64,000 nt of DNA from JALZUR01 sp965205365 (GTDB lineage: Bacteria > Bdellovibrionota > Bdellovibrionia > Bdellovibrionales > UBA1609), in NCBI GenBank assembly GCA_965205365.1, contig CBDBGT010000005.1, positions 186,001-250,000 of the forward strand, given 5' to 3'. A model generated the notes under the pieces. It had not been told where the DNA came from, searched no databases, and worked only from the letters and a program-made list of their open reading frames with translations. This document shows positions 7,772 through 17,700 of the stretch, one piece after another. Within the stretch, counting starts at the first letter, position 1. The number at the start of each line of letters is the position of its first letter. Position numbers and translations under genes: made by a program.

Positions 7772-9535
7772 GTGAGGGTAATTTTAATAGTTTTAATGAT
7801 ATTGTTGTCAGGCTGTGTAACTAAGCCATTTTCAGCTCAAAGAAGAGTAAACTCCATGGGGTTAACTCAAGATCAAAGGGATGAGGTTTTTCTAACAGCT
7901 CAGCTATATATATTTGCAAACAATATGGAAAAGGCAGAGCAAGAGCTTACATATGCAGTGAGAAATTTAACAGGAGTACAAGCTTTAGAATTTAGGCTTA
8001 TGCTTGCAAGAGTTGAAACTCAGCTTAATAAAGTTGAGAGTGCTTATAAGAGATATATGAGTATGGTGAGTGAGTTTCCCATGAATGAGAGTGTTTTTAG
8101 GGAGGCTGGGCATTTTTTGTATGGAATTAGACTAAAGGATGATGCTTATGTGTTGTATTCAAAGTTAGTTAGGATCAATCCAAAACAGAGCAATTACTGG
8201 ATTTATAGAGGGCTTCTTGCTCTAGAGCTTGGGAAAGTAAAGGAGGCTTGGGAAAGTTTTGACTTTTTAATTCATAAATCTGTAGATGCAAAACACCTTG
8301 GGCATTTTTATATGGGAAAGCTTATACAGATGACAGGGTCTGAGGGTGAGGCAATATTTCAATTTAAAAAATGTTTGAAGATTAAACCTAAAACTAAAGA
8401 CTGTAGTTTGGAACTTGCAAGAGAGTTGTATGATCTTGGAAGAAAAAAGAGAGCAATTAAAGTAATAGACAAGTACTTAGATAAGTATAAATTTTATGGA
8501 AATGAAGAATTAGTAGAGCAGCTGGTTGGTTGGCACATTCAAGAAGGTGATTTGCAGTCTGCAATTGCATGTTTTCAAAATTTGGAAAGAATTAAGCCTA
8601 CAGATATTAGAATAAAAAGAAGAGTGGCTATGCTTATGGTAAAAAATAAGAATTATATTGGCGCACTTAAGAGAATGAAATTAATTTTAAGCTACGAAGA
8701 ATCTGATGAACAGGACAGTTTAAACTACATTAACACTCTTAGGATCCAGGGAGATGAGGCTTTAGCTTATAGTTATATATTGTCCATTCTTGATTTAGGT
8801 AAGGTGAGTGAAAGATTTTTTTTTTTAAAATATGAAATGGATAGGGAGACAAAAGGCTTTAAAAAAGCATCTAAAGAATTAATTAAAGGGTGTAAAAAGA
8901 GTTTAAATAATAAAGACTGTTTTTATATTTATGCCTACGTTTTATGGAATGACGGGGATAAGAAGAGGACAATAAAAAAATTAGAAGCTATTGTTAGAAA
9001 AAATAAAAACAGTTCACACAGATTAGAATATTTTTTAGGCAGGATATACTATGAAGAGGGTAAAGAGCAAAAAGCACTTAAACTCATTGATAAAATAATA
9101 CTTGAGGATGAGAGCTATGCAGAAGCATTAAATTTTAAGGCGTACTATTTAGCAAAGAAAGACTTAGATATGGATGAGGCAGAAAAACTTTCATTAAAAG
9201 CTCTTTCTAAAAATTCAAGGAATGGTTATTATCTAGATACCTATGGATATATACTTGCTAAGAAAGGTCAGTTTAAAAAAGCTATAATAATTTTAAAAGA
9301 GGCTGCTAGGCTGAGTCCACAGGAGCCAGAAATTTTAGAGCATATTGCATATGTTTATACACAGGTTAAAAATACTAAAGAGGCCATTAGATTTTATGTT
9401 CTTGCCAGTAAACTATATAAAGGAGAGAATCAAGTGCGTATAGGGGGCAAAATTGCTAAAATTCGATCAAAGAATAAAGTTTTTAATAGGGGGCCTAGCT
9501 CTAGTCCTGCTAGCATTAAACATTCTCCTGACTAG
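7772..9535 (+). CDS. TPR-repeat lipoprotein
   Basis: 587 residues from a GTG behind aaggga. The signal peptide ends in lipobox LLSGC (Cys15). The rest is built of tetratricopeptide helices through to about residue 570, for example AYKRYMSMVSEFPMN and AWESFDFLIH, with canonical spacing near the C-terminus (A..LSLKAL.. NGYYLDTYGYILAKKG). TPR arrays serve as protein-binding scaffolds, and lipoproteins of this layout act at the outer membrane. The gene overlaps the following LolB-like gene by 83 bp, so the two are translationally linked. I cannot name a specific complex. Confidence 0.82.
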   Translation: MRVILIVLMILLSGCVTKPFSAQRRVNSMGLTQDQRDEVFLTAQLYIFANNMEKAEQELTYAVRNLTGVQALEFRLMLARVETQLNKVESAYKRYMSMVSEFPMNESVFREAGHFLYGIRLKDDAYVLYSKLVRINPKQSNYWIYRGLLALELGKVKEAWESFDFLIHKSVDAKHLGHFYMGKLIQMTGSEGEAIFQFKKCLKIKPKTKDCSLELARELYDLGRKKRAIKVIDKYLDKYKFYGNEELVEQLVGWHIQEGDLQSAIACFQNLERIKPTDIRIKRRVAMLMVKNKNYIGALKRMKLILSYEESDEQDSLNYINTLRIQGDEALAYSYILSILDLGKVSERFFFLKYEMDRETKGFKKASKELIKGCKKSLNNKDCFYIYAYVLWNDGDKKRTIKKLEAIVRKNKNSSHRLEYFLGRIYYEEGKEQKALKLIDKIILEDESYAEALNFKAYYLAKKDLDMDEAEKLSLKALSKNSRNGYYLDTYGYILAKKGQFKKAIIILKEAARLSPQEPEILEHIAYVYTQVKNTKEAIRFYVLASKLYKGENQVRIGGKIAKIRSKNKVFNRGPSSSPASIKHSPD

Positions 9536-10094
9536 TGGATGTCAGCAGTTGGTAAAAAAGTTTTCAGCAAGTAATGGGGGTCAGGTGGCTTTACATGGTT
9601 GGGTGTTGAGCACTAAGTATGAAGATAGAAAAAGAAATAAAAAATACCCAGGAAAAACTAAAGTTTATATTCTTGGTGAAGATAAACTTAGAATGGATGC
9701 TTTTGATCCATTTGGGCTTGTAGCAATAGGAACACTTATTATTAATGGAGATAAAATGTCTTTGAATTTAATTCATGGAAAAGACTATAAAGGTCTTATT
9801 GATAGTGATCGATTAAAGGACTTTTTTAAGGTAGATATTAATTCTAAAGACTTATTTTCTTTATTTACTCAACTTGGTTTTAAAGACAAGCATTGGAATT
9901 GTGCTGTTGATAAAACAGGGCTGGTGCTTAAGAAATGTAGTAGTGATTTACATAAAATAAGTGTGTCCTGGTCTGGGTTAATGACTCAACGTGGGACACA
10001 AATTTTACTTGAACATACTAAGGCTAAAATGACTTTTAAGGTAAAGTCTTATAAATTCTATTCTGACTATGATGAGGGCCTTTTTAGGCTCTAA
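9453..10094 (+). CDS. LolB/LolA-like outer-membrane lipoprotein
   Basis: 213 residues. The start is TTG, chosen because aggggg lies 6 bases upstream and no ATG/GTG precedes the lipoprotein signal. The lipobox is LTSGC near residue 30. The body alternates short strands (GGQVALHGWVLSTKY, KVYILGEDKLRMDAFDPFGLVAIGTLIINGDKMSL), the concave beta-sheet pattern of LolA/LolB/DUF4292 proteins that carry lipoproteins. The position directly after a TPR lipoprotein fits an outer-membrane lipoprotein-handling pair. The overlap with the upstream gene uses another frame. The precise family (LolB versus DUF4292) is uncertain. Confidence 0.65.
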   Translation: MLKFDQRIKFLIGGLALVLLALNILLTSGCQQLVKKFSASNGGQVALHGWVLSTKYEDRKRNKKYPGKTKVYILGEDKLRMDAFDPFGLVAIGTLIINGDKMSLNLIHGKDYKGLIDSDRLKDFFKVDINSKDLFSLFTQLGFKDKHWNCAVDKTGLVLKKCSSDLHKISVSWSGLMTQRGTQILLEHTKAKMTFKVKSYKFYSDYDEGLFRL

Positions 10095-10200
10095 TAAAAA
10101 GTTTTTTTTAGTATAAAAAAATATTGCACTAAATAGGCTTAAGTTTATTTGTTATTTGCTTAAAATCCCTGAATAATAGATTTAATGGAGTTGTTAAAAT

Positions 10201-12282
10201 ATGAATGATAAAAAACTAGATCTTAGGTCCATAATTTCAAACATAAGTGATAGCACTAAAGATAAGGATCTTACTTGGGTAGGGACTATGGCAGACTATC
10301 TAAATAAAGTGAGGAATGATTTAAAAATTACGAGGAACGCTTATGAGCGACTCTTTGATCTTATTATGGAACATGGGACTAGAAAGTATATAGACGCTAA
10401 AAAACAAGTTGTTCACTATAATTTTTTTGATGATGAAGTAAACGGCGGTCAAGATGCAGTATTTGGTTTAGATATTTCATTAATGAAATTGATGAATGTT
10501 TTAAAAGCTGCAGCTCTTGGTTATGGAACAGAAAAAAGAGTTATTCTATTGCATGGTCCTGTTGGAAGTGCAAAATCTACAATATGTAGGCGTATAAAGA
10601 AAGGTGTGGAGGCTTATTCTAAAACCCCCCAAGGGCAACTTTATACATTTGAATGGATTGATCCAAATGGTGAAAATGAAGAAATCTTTGGTAAAGATAT
10701 TAGGGTTTTTCCAAGCCCTATGAACGAGGAACCGTTGTTACTTTTCCCTGAAGTTTATAGAGAGGAAATTCAAACTCAACTTAATAAAGGAGCAGAGGGG
10801 AGCTTTAGAGTAAATGTAAAAGGTGATGTTTGCCCGGCCTCAAGGTTTATTTTTCAAAAACTTAGTGAAAAATACAATAGAAATATTGAAAAGATACTTG
10901 AGCACGTAAGAATTAAAAGAATGATTTTAAGTGAGGCAGACAGAGTTGGAATTGGAACATTTCAGCCTAAGGATGAAAAAAATCAAGACAGTACAGAGCT
11001 TACTGGAGATATCAATTATAAGAAAATTGCCCACTATGGTTCAGATTCTGATCCGAGAGCTTTTAATTTTGATGGTGAGTTTAATGTTGCCAATCGTGGA
11101 ATTATTGAATTTGTGGAAGTTTTAAAGCTAGATGTGGCATTTTTATATGATCTTTTAGGCGCATCTCAAGAACATATAATTAAACCAAAAAAGTTTGCAC
11201 AAACCTATATTGATGAAGTGATTATTGGTCATACAAATGAGCCAGAGTATAAGAGACTTCAGGATGATGAGTTTATGGAAGCCTTAAGGGATAGAACGGT
11301 AAAAATTGATATTCCATATATTACTAAACTTAAGAACGAAGCTGAAATTTATAAAAAAGATTTTAATAGTCGAGTTTTAAGAGAAGTGAGTATTGCACCA
11401 CACACCATTGAGGTTGCCTCTATGTGGGCTGTAATGACAAGGCTTGAAAAGCCTAAGAAAGCAAATTTAAATAGGCTTCAAAAAATGAAACTTTATAACG
11501 GAAAAAGCCTGCCCAATTATACAGAGGATAATATTAAAGAGCTTAGAAAAGAAACCATTAGAGAGGGACTCCAAGGAATCAGTCCAAGGTATATTCAAGA
11601 AAAAATTTCAAATGCTATTATTTTTGCTCAACAGTCAAATCAAGGTTCAGTAAATCCGTTTATGGTTTTAAACGAGCTTGAATCAGGTCTTAAAAATCAT
11701 TCTTTAATTTCTAGTGAAGAGGTTAAGGCTGATTATAGAGAGTTGTTAAGTATTGTAAAGCAAGAGTATGAAGAGATTATTAAAGGAGAGGTGCAAAGGG
11801 CCATAAGTTCTGATGAAAGAGCTTTAACAAGGCTTTGTAGTAATTATATTGATAATGTAAAAGCCTATACTCAAAGAGAACGGGTTCACAATTTATCTAC
11901 AGGCCAGTCTGAAAATCCAGATGAGCGCTTGATGAGATCTATTGAAGAAAAAATTGATATTCCAGAATCTAGAAAAGAAGATTTTAGAAGAGAAATCATG
12001 AACTATATCGGTGCTATTTTTTTAGAGGGAAGAAAGTTTGATCATAGGGCTAATGAGCGTTTGCATAAGGCTTTAGAGCTTAAGCTGTTTGAAGATCAAA
12101 AGGACAGTATAAAACTAACATCTTTAATGGAATCTACTACTGATGCTGATACAGAAGAGAAAATCAATATTGTTAGAACAAGGCTTATTAAAGATTTTGG
12201 TTATGATGAAGTGTCGGCCAAAGATATTTTACATCATGTGGCAAATATATTTGCAAGAGGTGATGTGAAGGATAGGTCTTAA
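10201..12282 (+). CDS. prkA: PrkA-family serine protein kinase / AAA+ protein
   Basis: 693 residues, full family length. N-terminal AAA+ domain with Walker A GPVGSAKST around residues 118-126, preceded by the PrkA-typical AALGYGTEKRVILLHG. The C-terminal half contains the PrkA kinase-like region (ISPRYIQEKISNAI). Known relatives (YeaG in E. coli, PrkA in Bacillus) act in stress adaptation and sporulation regulation. The gene heads a tight three-gene operon: the stop TAA overlaps the ATG of the next gene by one base. A 106-bp leader separates it from the LolB-like gene. Confidence 0.93.
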   Translation: MNDKKLDLRSIISNISDSTKDKDLTWVGTMADYLNKVRNDLKITRNAYERLFDLIMEHGTRKYIDAKKQVVHYNFFDDEVNGGQDAVFGLDISLMKLMNVLKAAALGYGTEKRVILLHGPVGSAKSTICRRIKKGVEAYSKTPQGQLYTFEWIDPNGENEEIFGKDIRVFPSPMNEEPLLLFPEVYREEIQTQLNKGAEGSFRVNVKGDVCPASRFIFQKLSEKYNRNIEKILEHVRIKRMILSEADRVGIGTFQPKDEKNQDSTELTGDINYKKIAHYGSDSDPRAFNFDGEFNVANRGIIEFVEVLKLDVAFLYDLLGASQEHIIKPKKFAQTYIDEVIIGHTNEPEYKRLQDDEFMEALRDRTVKIDIPYITKLKNEAEIYKKDFNSRVLREVSIAPHTIEVASMWAVMTRLEKPKKANLNRLQKMKLYNGKSLPNYTEDNIKELRKETIREGLQGISPRYIQEKISNAIIFAQQSNQGSVNPFMVLNELESGLKNHSLISSEEVKADYRELLSIVKQEYEEIIKGEVQRAISSDERALTRLCSNYIDNVKAYTQRERVHNLSTGQSENPDERLMRSIEEKIDIPESRKEDFRREIMNYIGAIFLEGRKFDHRANERLHKALELKLFEDQKDSIKLTSLMESTTDADTEEKINIVRTRLIKDFGYDEVSAKDILHHVANIFARGDVKDRS

Positions 12283-13361
12283 TGGGAATAGAGGAAGACT
12301 ATAAAAGATTTAATGAAATTGTGAAAGGTCATATTAAAAAAGAGTTTAAAAAGTACATTGTTCATGAAGAAATAGTGGGAAAATCTGAGGATAATTTTAT
12401 TAAAATCCCCATTTCAAAAATTAAAATTCCTAAATTTATGTATGGCCCTAAAAAAACAGGTAAAGTAAGTCAAGGTGAGGGAGGTGAGAAAGCTCCAGGG
12501 CAGGGTCAGGAGGCAGGAGATGTAGCTGGAGAACACCAAATTGAAGTGGAATTAGAAATTGATGAGCTTGCAGATATTTTAGGTAAGGAGCTTGAGCTGC
12601 CAAGGATTAAACCCAAGGGTGTTAGAAAAATTGAATCATTTGAAAATAAATATACAAACATTTCTGATCAAGGGCCTAAAGGTCTTCATCATTTTAAAAA
12701 AACTTATAAAGAAGCATTAAAGAGGTCTATTTTAACAGGAGCATATGATTCTAAAGACCCCATGGTAATACCAATTAAGGCAGATTTTAAATATAAAGCA
12801 CCTAAAAAAACTTTAAAGCCGGCAACTAATGCAGTGGTTATTTATATGATGGATGTTTCTGGATCCATGGGGCAGGAGCAGAAAAAAATAGTAAGAATAG
12901 AAAGTTTTTGGATAAATATGTGGCTTAAGCATAATTATAAAGGGCTTAAAGCCAGGTTTATTATTCATGATGCTGTAGCAAAAGAAGTGGATGAAGAAAT
13001 TTTTTTTAAAACAAGTGAGTCCGGTGGAACTTTAATCTCATCAGCATATAAGAAAGCTATTGAAATTATTGATAAAGACTATGTTGGAGAAAGCTGGAAT
13101 ATTTACTTGTTTCATTTTAGTGATGGAGACAATTGGAGTAACGATGATACGGTTCTTTGTAAAGAGCTTATTAGTAAAGAGTTTATAAAAAAAGCAAATC
13201 TTTTTGGCTATGGACAGGTTGAGAGTAAGTACGGAAGTGGTCAATTCATTAAAGATATAAAGGAAGATTTTAAAGACAATGAGGTTGTGGTTTGTAGTCC
13301 AATTAAAGATAAGACTGAAATTATAAGATCCATTAAAGATTTTTTAGGAAAAGGACCGTAG
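12282..13361 (+). CDS. yeaH: YeaH/YhbH-type protein (DUF444, vWA fold)
   Basis: 359 residues. The vWA MIDAS motif DVSGSMG lies near residue 191, with a later GGT (SGGTLISSAY) and FSDGDN completing the metal site. The N-terminal third is charged and Gly-rich, as usual for DUF444. It is always found with PrkA and SpoVR, and E. coli YeaH is a partner of the YeaG kinase. The ATG overlaps the prkA stop (TAATG), and its stop overlaps the spoVR GTG (TAGTG), so translation is coupled through all three genes. Confidence 0.92.
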   Translation: MGIEEDYKRFNEIVKGHIKKEFKKYIVHEEIVGKSEDNFIKIPISKIKIPKFMYGPKKTGKVSQGEGGEKAPGQGQEAGDVAGEHQIEVELEIDELADILGKELELPRIKPKGVRKIESFENKYTNISDQGPKGLHHFKKTYKEALKRSILTGAYDSKDPMVIPIKADFKYKAPKKTLKPATNAVVIYMMDVSGSMGQEQKKIVRIESFWINMWLKHNYKGLKARFIIHDAVAKEVDEEIFFKTSESGGTLISSAYKKAIEIIDKDYVGESWNIYLFHFSDGDNWSNDDTVLCKELISKEFIKKANLFGYGQVESKYGSGQFIKDIKEDFKDNEVVVCSPIKDKTEIIRSIKDFLGKGP

Positions 13362-14836
13362 TGAACACTTTGTCTAAGGAACTTGAAAAAGAGCAAATGC
13401 GTATTAAAAATTTAGCTAAAACTTTGGGGCTTGATTTTTTTGAAACAGTTTTTGAAATGATTGATTATAAAGAGATGAACCAAATTGCTGCATATGGAGG
13501 TTTTCCTGTGCGCTACCCCCATTGGAAATTTGGAATGGACTACTATTCCCTCTCAAAAAGTTATGAATATGGGCTGTCTAAAATTTATGAGCTCGTTATT
13601 AATAATGACCCTTGTTATGCTTATTTGCTAGAAGGAAATTCTTTTTTAGATCAGAAACTAGTTATGGCTCATGTTTATGGGCATTGTGATTTTTTTAAGA
13701 ATAATAAATGGTTTTCAAAAACCAACAGAAAAATGATGGATCAAATGGCTAATCATGCTACAAGAGTGCGGCGTTATATTGATAAGTATGGGCTCAATAA
13801 AGTTGAAAAATTTATAGACACTTGTTTATCTTTAGACAACCTAATTGATCGCCATGGACCATATATTGAAGAAAAAGCAGGTTTAGCTAACAATAAAATA
13901 AAGCCTAATAAGAGTGTGGATGCTCATAAAAAAGAATATTTAAAAGACTATACAAGAAATGTAAGTCAAGAGAGTGAAGGTTTTTTAACCTCCCCGTTAA
14001 ACTCCTTAGATAATAATACTTATGGGGTTGAAAAAGATATTTTAAAATTTTTAATTTCTAATGCTCCATTAAAAGAGTGGGAGCAAGATATTTTAAGTAT
14101 TTTAAGAGATGAGAGTTATTATTTTGTACCACAAGGAATGACTAAGGTTATGAATGAAGGGTGGGCATCATATTGGCATGCAAAAATAATGACAGAGTAT
14201 ATTTGTATGGACAGTGAAATTGTCTGTTTTTGTGATACTCATAGTGGCACCATGGCAATGGACCCTAATGGTTTTAATCCTTATAAAATAGGAATTGAGT
14301 TGTTTAAAGATATAGAGAAAAGGTGGGACACAGGTCAATTTGGGTTGGATTGGTTAGAGTGTGATAATCTTGCTGAAAAGATGAATTGGAATAAAAATTT
14401 AGGTTTAGGTAAAGAAAAAATTTTTGAAGTTCGAAGAGATTTTAATGATGTTATGTTTATTGATCATTTTTTAACTGAAGAGTTTTGCGTAAAGAATAAA
14501 TTTTTTGTTTATAAATATAATGAAAAAACAAAAACCTTTAAGGTAGACACTAAAGATTTTAAATCTATTAAAGCCAAGCTTTTATTTCAGCTTACAAATC
14601 TAGGGCAGCCTAGTATACAAGCTGTAGATTCTAATTTTGAAAATAAAGGAGAGCTGCTCTTAGCCCATATGTTTGAAGGAACCGAGCTTCAACCAGATTA
14701 TATGAATGAAACGTTAAAACGAGTACAGACTCTTTGGAAAAAACCAATTTGTTTAGCAACAGTTTTAGACAACTCGCCTTCGTTAGTTGAATATGATGGG
14801 GTGGAGTTTAATATTCAAAAGTTAGAGAGTGTGTAA
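13361..14836 (+). CDS. spoVR: SpoVR-family protein
   Basis: 491 residues, normal for the family. Diagnostic stretches are FETVFEMIDYKEMNQIAAYGGFP (shared by SpoVR/YcgB proteins) and MNEGWASYWHAKIM near residue 265. SpoVR is required for spore cortex formation in Bacillus; in Gram-negative bacteria it is a stress protein working with YeaG/YeaH. GTG start overlaps the previous stop. Last gene of the operon. No terminator with a clear stem was found downstream. Confidence 0.92.
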   Translation: MNTLSKELEKEQMRIKNLAKTLGLDFFETVFEMIDYKEMNQIAAYGGFPVRYPHWKFGMDYYSLSKSYEYGLSKIYELVINNDPCYAYLLEGNSFLDQKLVMAHVYGHCDFFKNNKWFSKTNRKMMDQMANHATRVRRYIDKYGLNKVEKFIDTCLSLDNLIDRHGPYIEEKAGLANNKIKPNKSVDAHKKEYLKDYTRNVSQESEGFLTSPLNSLDNNTYGVEKDILKFLISNAPLKEWEQDILSILRDESYYFVPQGMTKVMNEGWASYWHAKIMTEYICMDSEIVCFCDTHSGTMAMDPNGFNPYKIGIELFKDIEKRWDTGQFGLDWLECDNLAEKMNWNKNLGLGKEKIFEVRRDFNDVMFIDHFLTEEFCVKNKFFVYKYNEKTKTFKVDTKDFKSIKAKLLFQLTNLGQPSIQAVDSNFENKGELLLAHMFEGTELQPDYMNETLKRVQTLWKKPICLATVLDNSPSLVEYDGVEFNIQKLESV

Positions 14837-14895
14837 TAAAAATCATGCCTTGTGCTTGCTGGCTTTGTAAAATTTAAATCAAAGAATGGGTAGTT

Positions 14896-15100
14896 TTATG
14901 TGGAATAACGCTTAGAGGAATGAGTTTGAAGTAAATTAATTTTTTTTAAGCCTGTGAGCTTAACAAGTTTGTGTGCAAAAGAGGGGCTTACTTCATTAAC
15001 GCCTTTAAAGTATAACTCAACATTTTTATTTTAAATTTTTTCACAAGTCCTCTTAACTATTTCACATGGGTGAGTACATGAACTCCAGAATTTCTGATTA
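14896..15100 (-). pseudogene. Possible decayed STAS-like (DUF4325-type) gene
   Basis: Translation of the minus strand gives NVELYFKGVNEVSPSFAHKL followed by VKLTGLKKINLL before a stop at 14896. This is like the STAS-like DUF4325 signature, in which a 'DF.GV..V..SFADEL' segment recurs. An in-frame stop (TAA) just upstream and no usable start show that it is not an intact gene. The assignment rests on a short motif. Confidence 0.35.
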
Positions 15101-15446
15101 CTAAGGTCAACCTTACACATAAGGTATCTTCATTGAGATGCTAGTTTCTATAATATCAGTAAATGCTTTTTATGGGGTGGTGTTAAAAATAAAAGATTTA
15201 AAAAAATTAATTGGTCTGTTGCTTTAAGTGTTAAAGCAATTAGAATATGCACTATTTTGATTTCTGGTATAAAGGAAGAGCCGGCGGCTTATTTAAAACC
15301 CTCTATTTAAGGGCATATTAAACTCTCCAATCAACGAAAACGCTTTGTCTTCAACCATGAACTGTCTTTAAGGGGTGGTTATAAAGATTTAATGTGATTT
15401 TGGATTTTAGAAAATGAGGTTTTAGTTTTCTTGATATAAAAGAGCC
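15101..15446. other. Gene-free spacer
   Basis: No open frame or structured element stands out. It lies between the operon end and the convergent exported protein at 15447-16139, and may hold the last remains of the decayed gene above. Confidence 0.4.
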
Positions 15447-16139
15447 TTAAAAAGTAGTTTTATAAATTAAGCCATATTCATCATTATTTAGATAAAAAGC
15501 CCATTTATCCTTAGTTCTTCTTATAATAATCAGTTTAATAGTGCTATTTAGCTTAAGAGTTACTTTAGTGTTAGGGTTTGGTTTAAAACTTGGTCTAGAC
15601 CATTTTTTTAGTACTTTTAGAGAGTCATATTTATCGAGTATTTCATCAACAAGCTCTTCTGAGTTTTTTTGTTTTTTTGATGGATGAGAGGTGGCCTCCT
15701 CCTCAAAGATTTCTGTCAAGGTGCAGCCATAGACAAGTTCAAAATCTTTTTTGATATTGGTACGTGCTATATACACAAAAGCTGTAGAGCCATTCATTAA
15801 ATCACAGGTTACAGGGACTCCTTCATTTAAAAGAGAAAGAACCCAAACTTGATCATTGAGTGTTCCCTTTGTATCTTTTATGATTAACCCTGTAACTTTA
15901 AGATTATCTATGGGGCCTTCGTTGTAGGCAAATAATAGGGTGGAGCCTAGAGGAACTGCTTCAAATTTAGTTGCTCCAAGGTTTAGGTTGGTAGGTTTTT
16001 CAAGGCTTGCAGTTAATATGCTGCCATCAACTGTGGCAGCAGTAACACTAACCTCAACTGGATTGCCTTGAATATTTAAGGTGGAGGTAGCAAAAGACTT
16101 TAAACTTAAAAAAATTAATAAAATAAACAGTTTATTCAT
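15447..16139 (-). CDS. Exported hypothetical protein
   Basis: About 230 residues. I choose ATG at 16139 because ggtagg lies upstream; the GTG at 16148 would add three residues. Residues 1-17 form a signal peptide (MNKLFILLIFLSLKSFA). The rest is beta-rich (TLNIQGNPVEVSVTAATVDGS, GSTAFVYIART), with an acidic/basic linker around residue 155 (EEEATSHPSKKQKN) and a basic C-terminal strand region. Two Cys in the central part may form a disulfide. No family recognised. It is monocistronic. Confidence 0.65.
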   Translation of the reverse strand: MNKLFILLIFLSLKSFATSTLNIQGNPVEVSVTAATVDGSILTASLEKPTNLNLGATKFEAVPLGSTLLFAYNEGPIDNLKVTGLIIKDTKGTLNDQVWVLSLLNEGVPVTCDLMNGSTAFVYIARTNIKKDFELVYGCTLTEIFEEEATSHPSKKQKNSEELVDEILDKYDSLKVLKKWSRPSFKPNPNTKVTLKLNSTIKLIIIRRTKDKWAFYLNNDEYGLIYKTTF

Positions 16140-16148
16140 TACTATCAC

Positions 16149-16671
16149 CTACCCCACTTCGTGCTAGTTTAAAGGCTAAGGTTAGTATACTTTTAAATAT
16201 GTGTTGTGCGCAGTGTCAACACATATTGGTGGGAATTAAAAAGGTTTTAAGGGCTAAAATAAGGAATATGTAATGTAGATTACAGGGGAAATATATTTTT
16301 AATTGGCCAGAAGTCATCTATATGAAAATATTTTATGTTACTTGTTTCGTCCTCTATTTCATTTAATAGTTTTGTTAAGCTAGGCCTCTATTAGTTGTGT
16401 ATTTCAACACCGGGATGATGGCTTACACATGGAATTGACCCATTATTAATGAGGCTATGTGGTGTTTTATTAGGCTCACATATATGGTCTAGGGTCTAAA
16501 CCATATATGCGACACTAAGAAGTTGATAATTACCTAACTGATGTTACGCACTTTTCATAAAGTTTTAGCTTAAAGCCTTAAGCTTTGAAGTTTAGTAGAG
16601 TACAATAAGGAAAATTAACTAAATCTTTCGAGAAAAAAGCGGAACTTCAAATTAAGCCTTCCCAAGAATGC
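16149..16671. other. Gene-free spacer
   Basis: About 520 bp of AT-rich DNA upstream of the 16139 gene. It should contain that gene's promoter. I see no other structure and no open frame of note. Confidence 0.4.
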
Positions 16672-16845
16672 TGGACACTTTTTGAAATGGGGACTAAACT
16701 TAAAAGGAAAGGCAAAAAGGCATGGAGAAGAAGGAAAAGACTATAAAGTCTAGAAGAAAGTACAATACTTTCTCAGAAGAATTTAGAGAAGAAACTGTTG
16801 AATTGGCAGACAGAGTTGGAAACAACGTAAGCGAATTAAAACAGC
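16672..16845 (+). pseudogene. Left end and start of OrfA of a second IS3-type element
   Basis: tggacacttttt at 16672-16683 is the inverse of the element end at 54099-54109. It is followed by an ATG at 16722 with an IS3 OrfA-like opening (KSRRKYNTFSEEFREETVELADRVGNNVSELK), which gives out after about 41 codons. The frame then runs 18 further unrelated codons to a stop at 16901. It is the left stump of a deleted element. The right stump is inside the chimera at 53591-54110. Confidence 0.6.
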
Positions 16846-16890
16846 CCTTCTTTATTTTAAAATCAGATTTAATTACAATGAAAGAAAAAG

Positions 16891-17253
16891 ATGAAGATTA
16901 AAGGTTTTTTTATAGTTTTTAGTGTGATGATTTTAACACTACATATGGTGGGTTGTGGAAGTAACCTTTCTGTTAATAATAATGGTGATAACACTGCTCC
17001 TGAGCCAGGATGTATAAGAGATGCAGGTGTGGTTTACTCTAACCCGACACATGCTCACACAACAATACCTCTAAGTCTGGCTCAGCTTATTCAAGCTGAA
17101 CCAAGAGACTATACACTTCTGGATGGAGACCATGCACATACATTTAGCCTAACAATTGAAGACTTTGCTGATTTACAAAATGGAGGTTCATTGTCACTTA
17201 CTAGTGATAGGGATGATCATGTCATCCTAGTGAACTGTAGTGTTAACCCATAA
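16891..17253 (+). CDS. Small lipoprotein with paired His motifs
   Basis: 120 residues. Lipobox MVGC gives Cys22. Two similar segments follow, each with HxH (THAHTTIPLSLAQL and DHAHTFSLTIEDFADL), and a third His at DDH. The segment repeat and the histidines suggest a metal-binding surface, but this is inference. A flanking disulfide is possible (Cys41 and the penultimate Cys). The start lies inside the relic of the IS3-type element above, so its promoter may be inherited from it. The ribosome-binding site is weak. Confidence 0.6.
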   Translation: MKIKGFFIVFSVMILTLHMVGCGSNLSVNNNGDNTAPEPGCIRDAGVVYSNPTHAHTTIPLSLAQLIQAEPRDYTLLDGDHAHTFSLTIEDFADLQNGGSLSLTSDRDDHVILVNCSVNP

Positions 17254-17700
17254 AAAAAAGCACCACGAATAGAGAGTAAAAGGTTTGAACATATTAAGCA
17301 GTCCTTTCTTAATATTTGTTTTTTTAATAGATTTAAAAGAATTCTTTAAGTTTAACCTCTAGTCTAGATTTAAGTTTAAAAAAGCTAAGTTTAAGGAGAG
17401 GTAGAACTGTAATTAAATATTTATCTACTTTTTCATGTCTCATATATGGATTAAACATAGCCTAAGCATTCTACTGATAAAACCCATAAAAACCCTTGGT
17501 ATGGTGATAATAGCTTGGTCAATTAGAAAACTATAATTTCCACACTAGGTTTTTGTCTTATATTGGAACACTTTGGTGTTATTAATAATGGATCAATTCA
17601 GGATCAGTACGAGATTAATGGGATAGAAAATAACACTAAAGTATTGTTTTAAATATACCGACTTTTATCTTGAAAGTTAGATGAAACTAAGGAGACTGTA
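17254..17700. other. Gene-free spacer
   Basis: About 450 bp without an open frame. The ribosome-binding site aaggaga of the metalloprotease gene is at its right end. Nothing else recognised. Confidence 0.4.
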
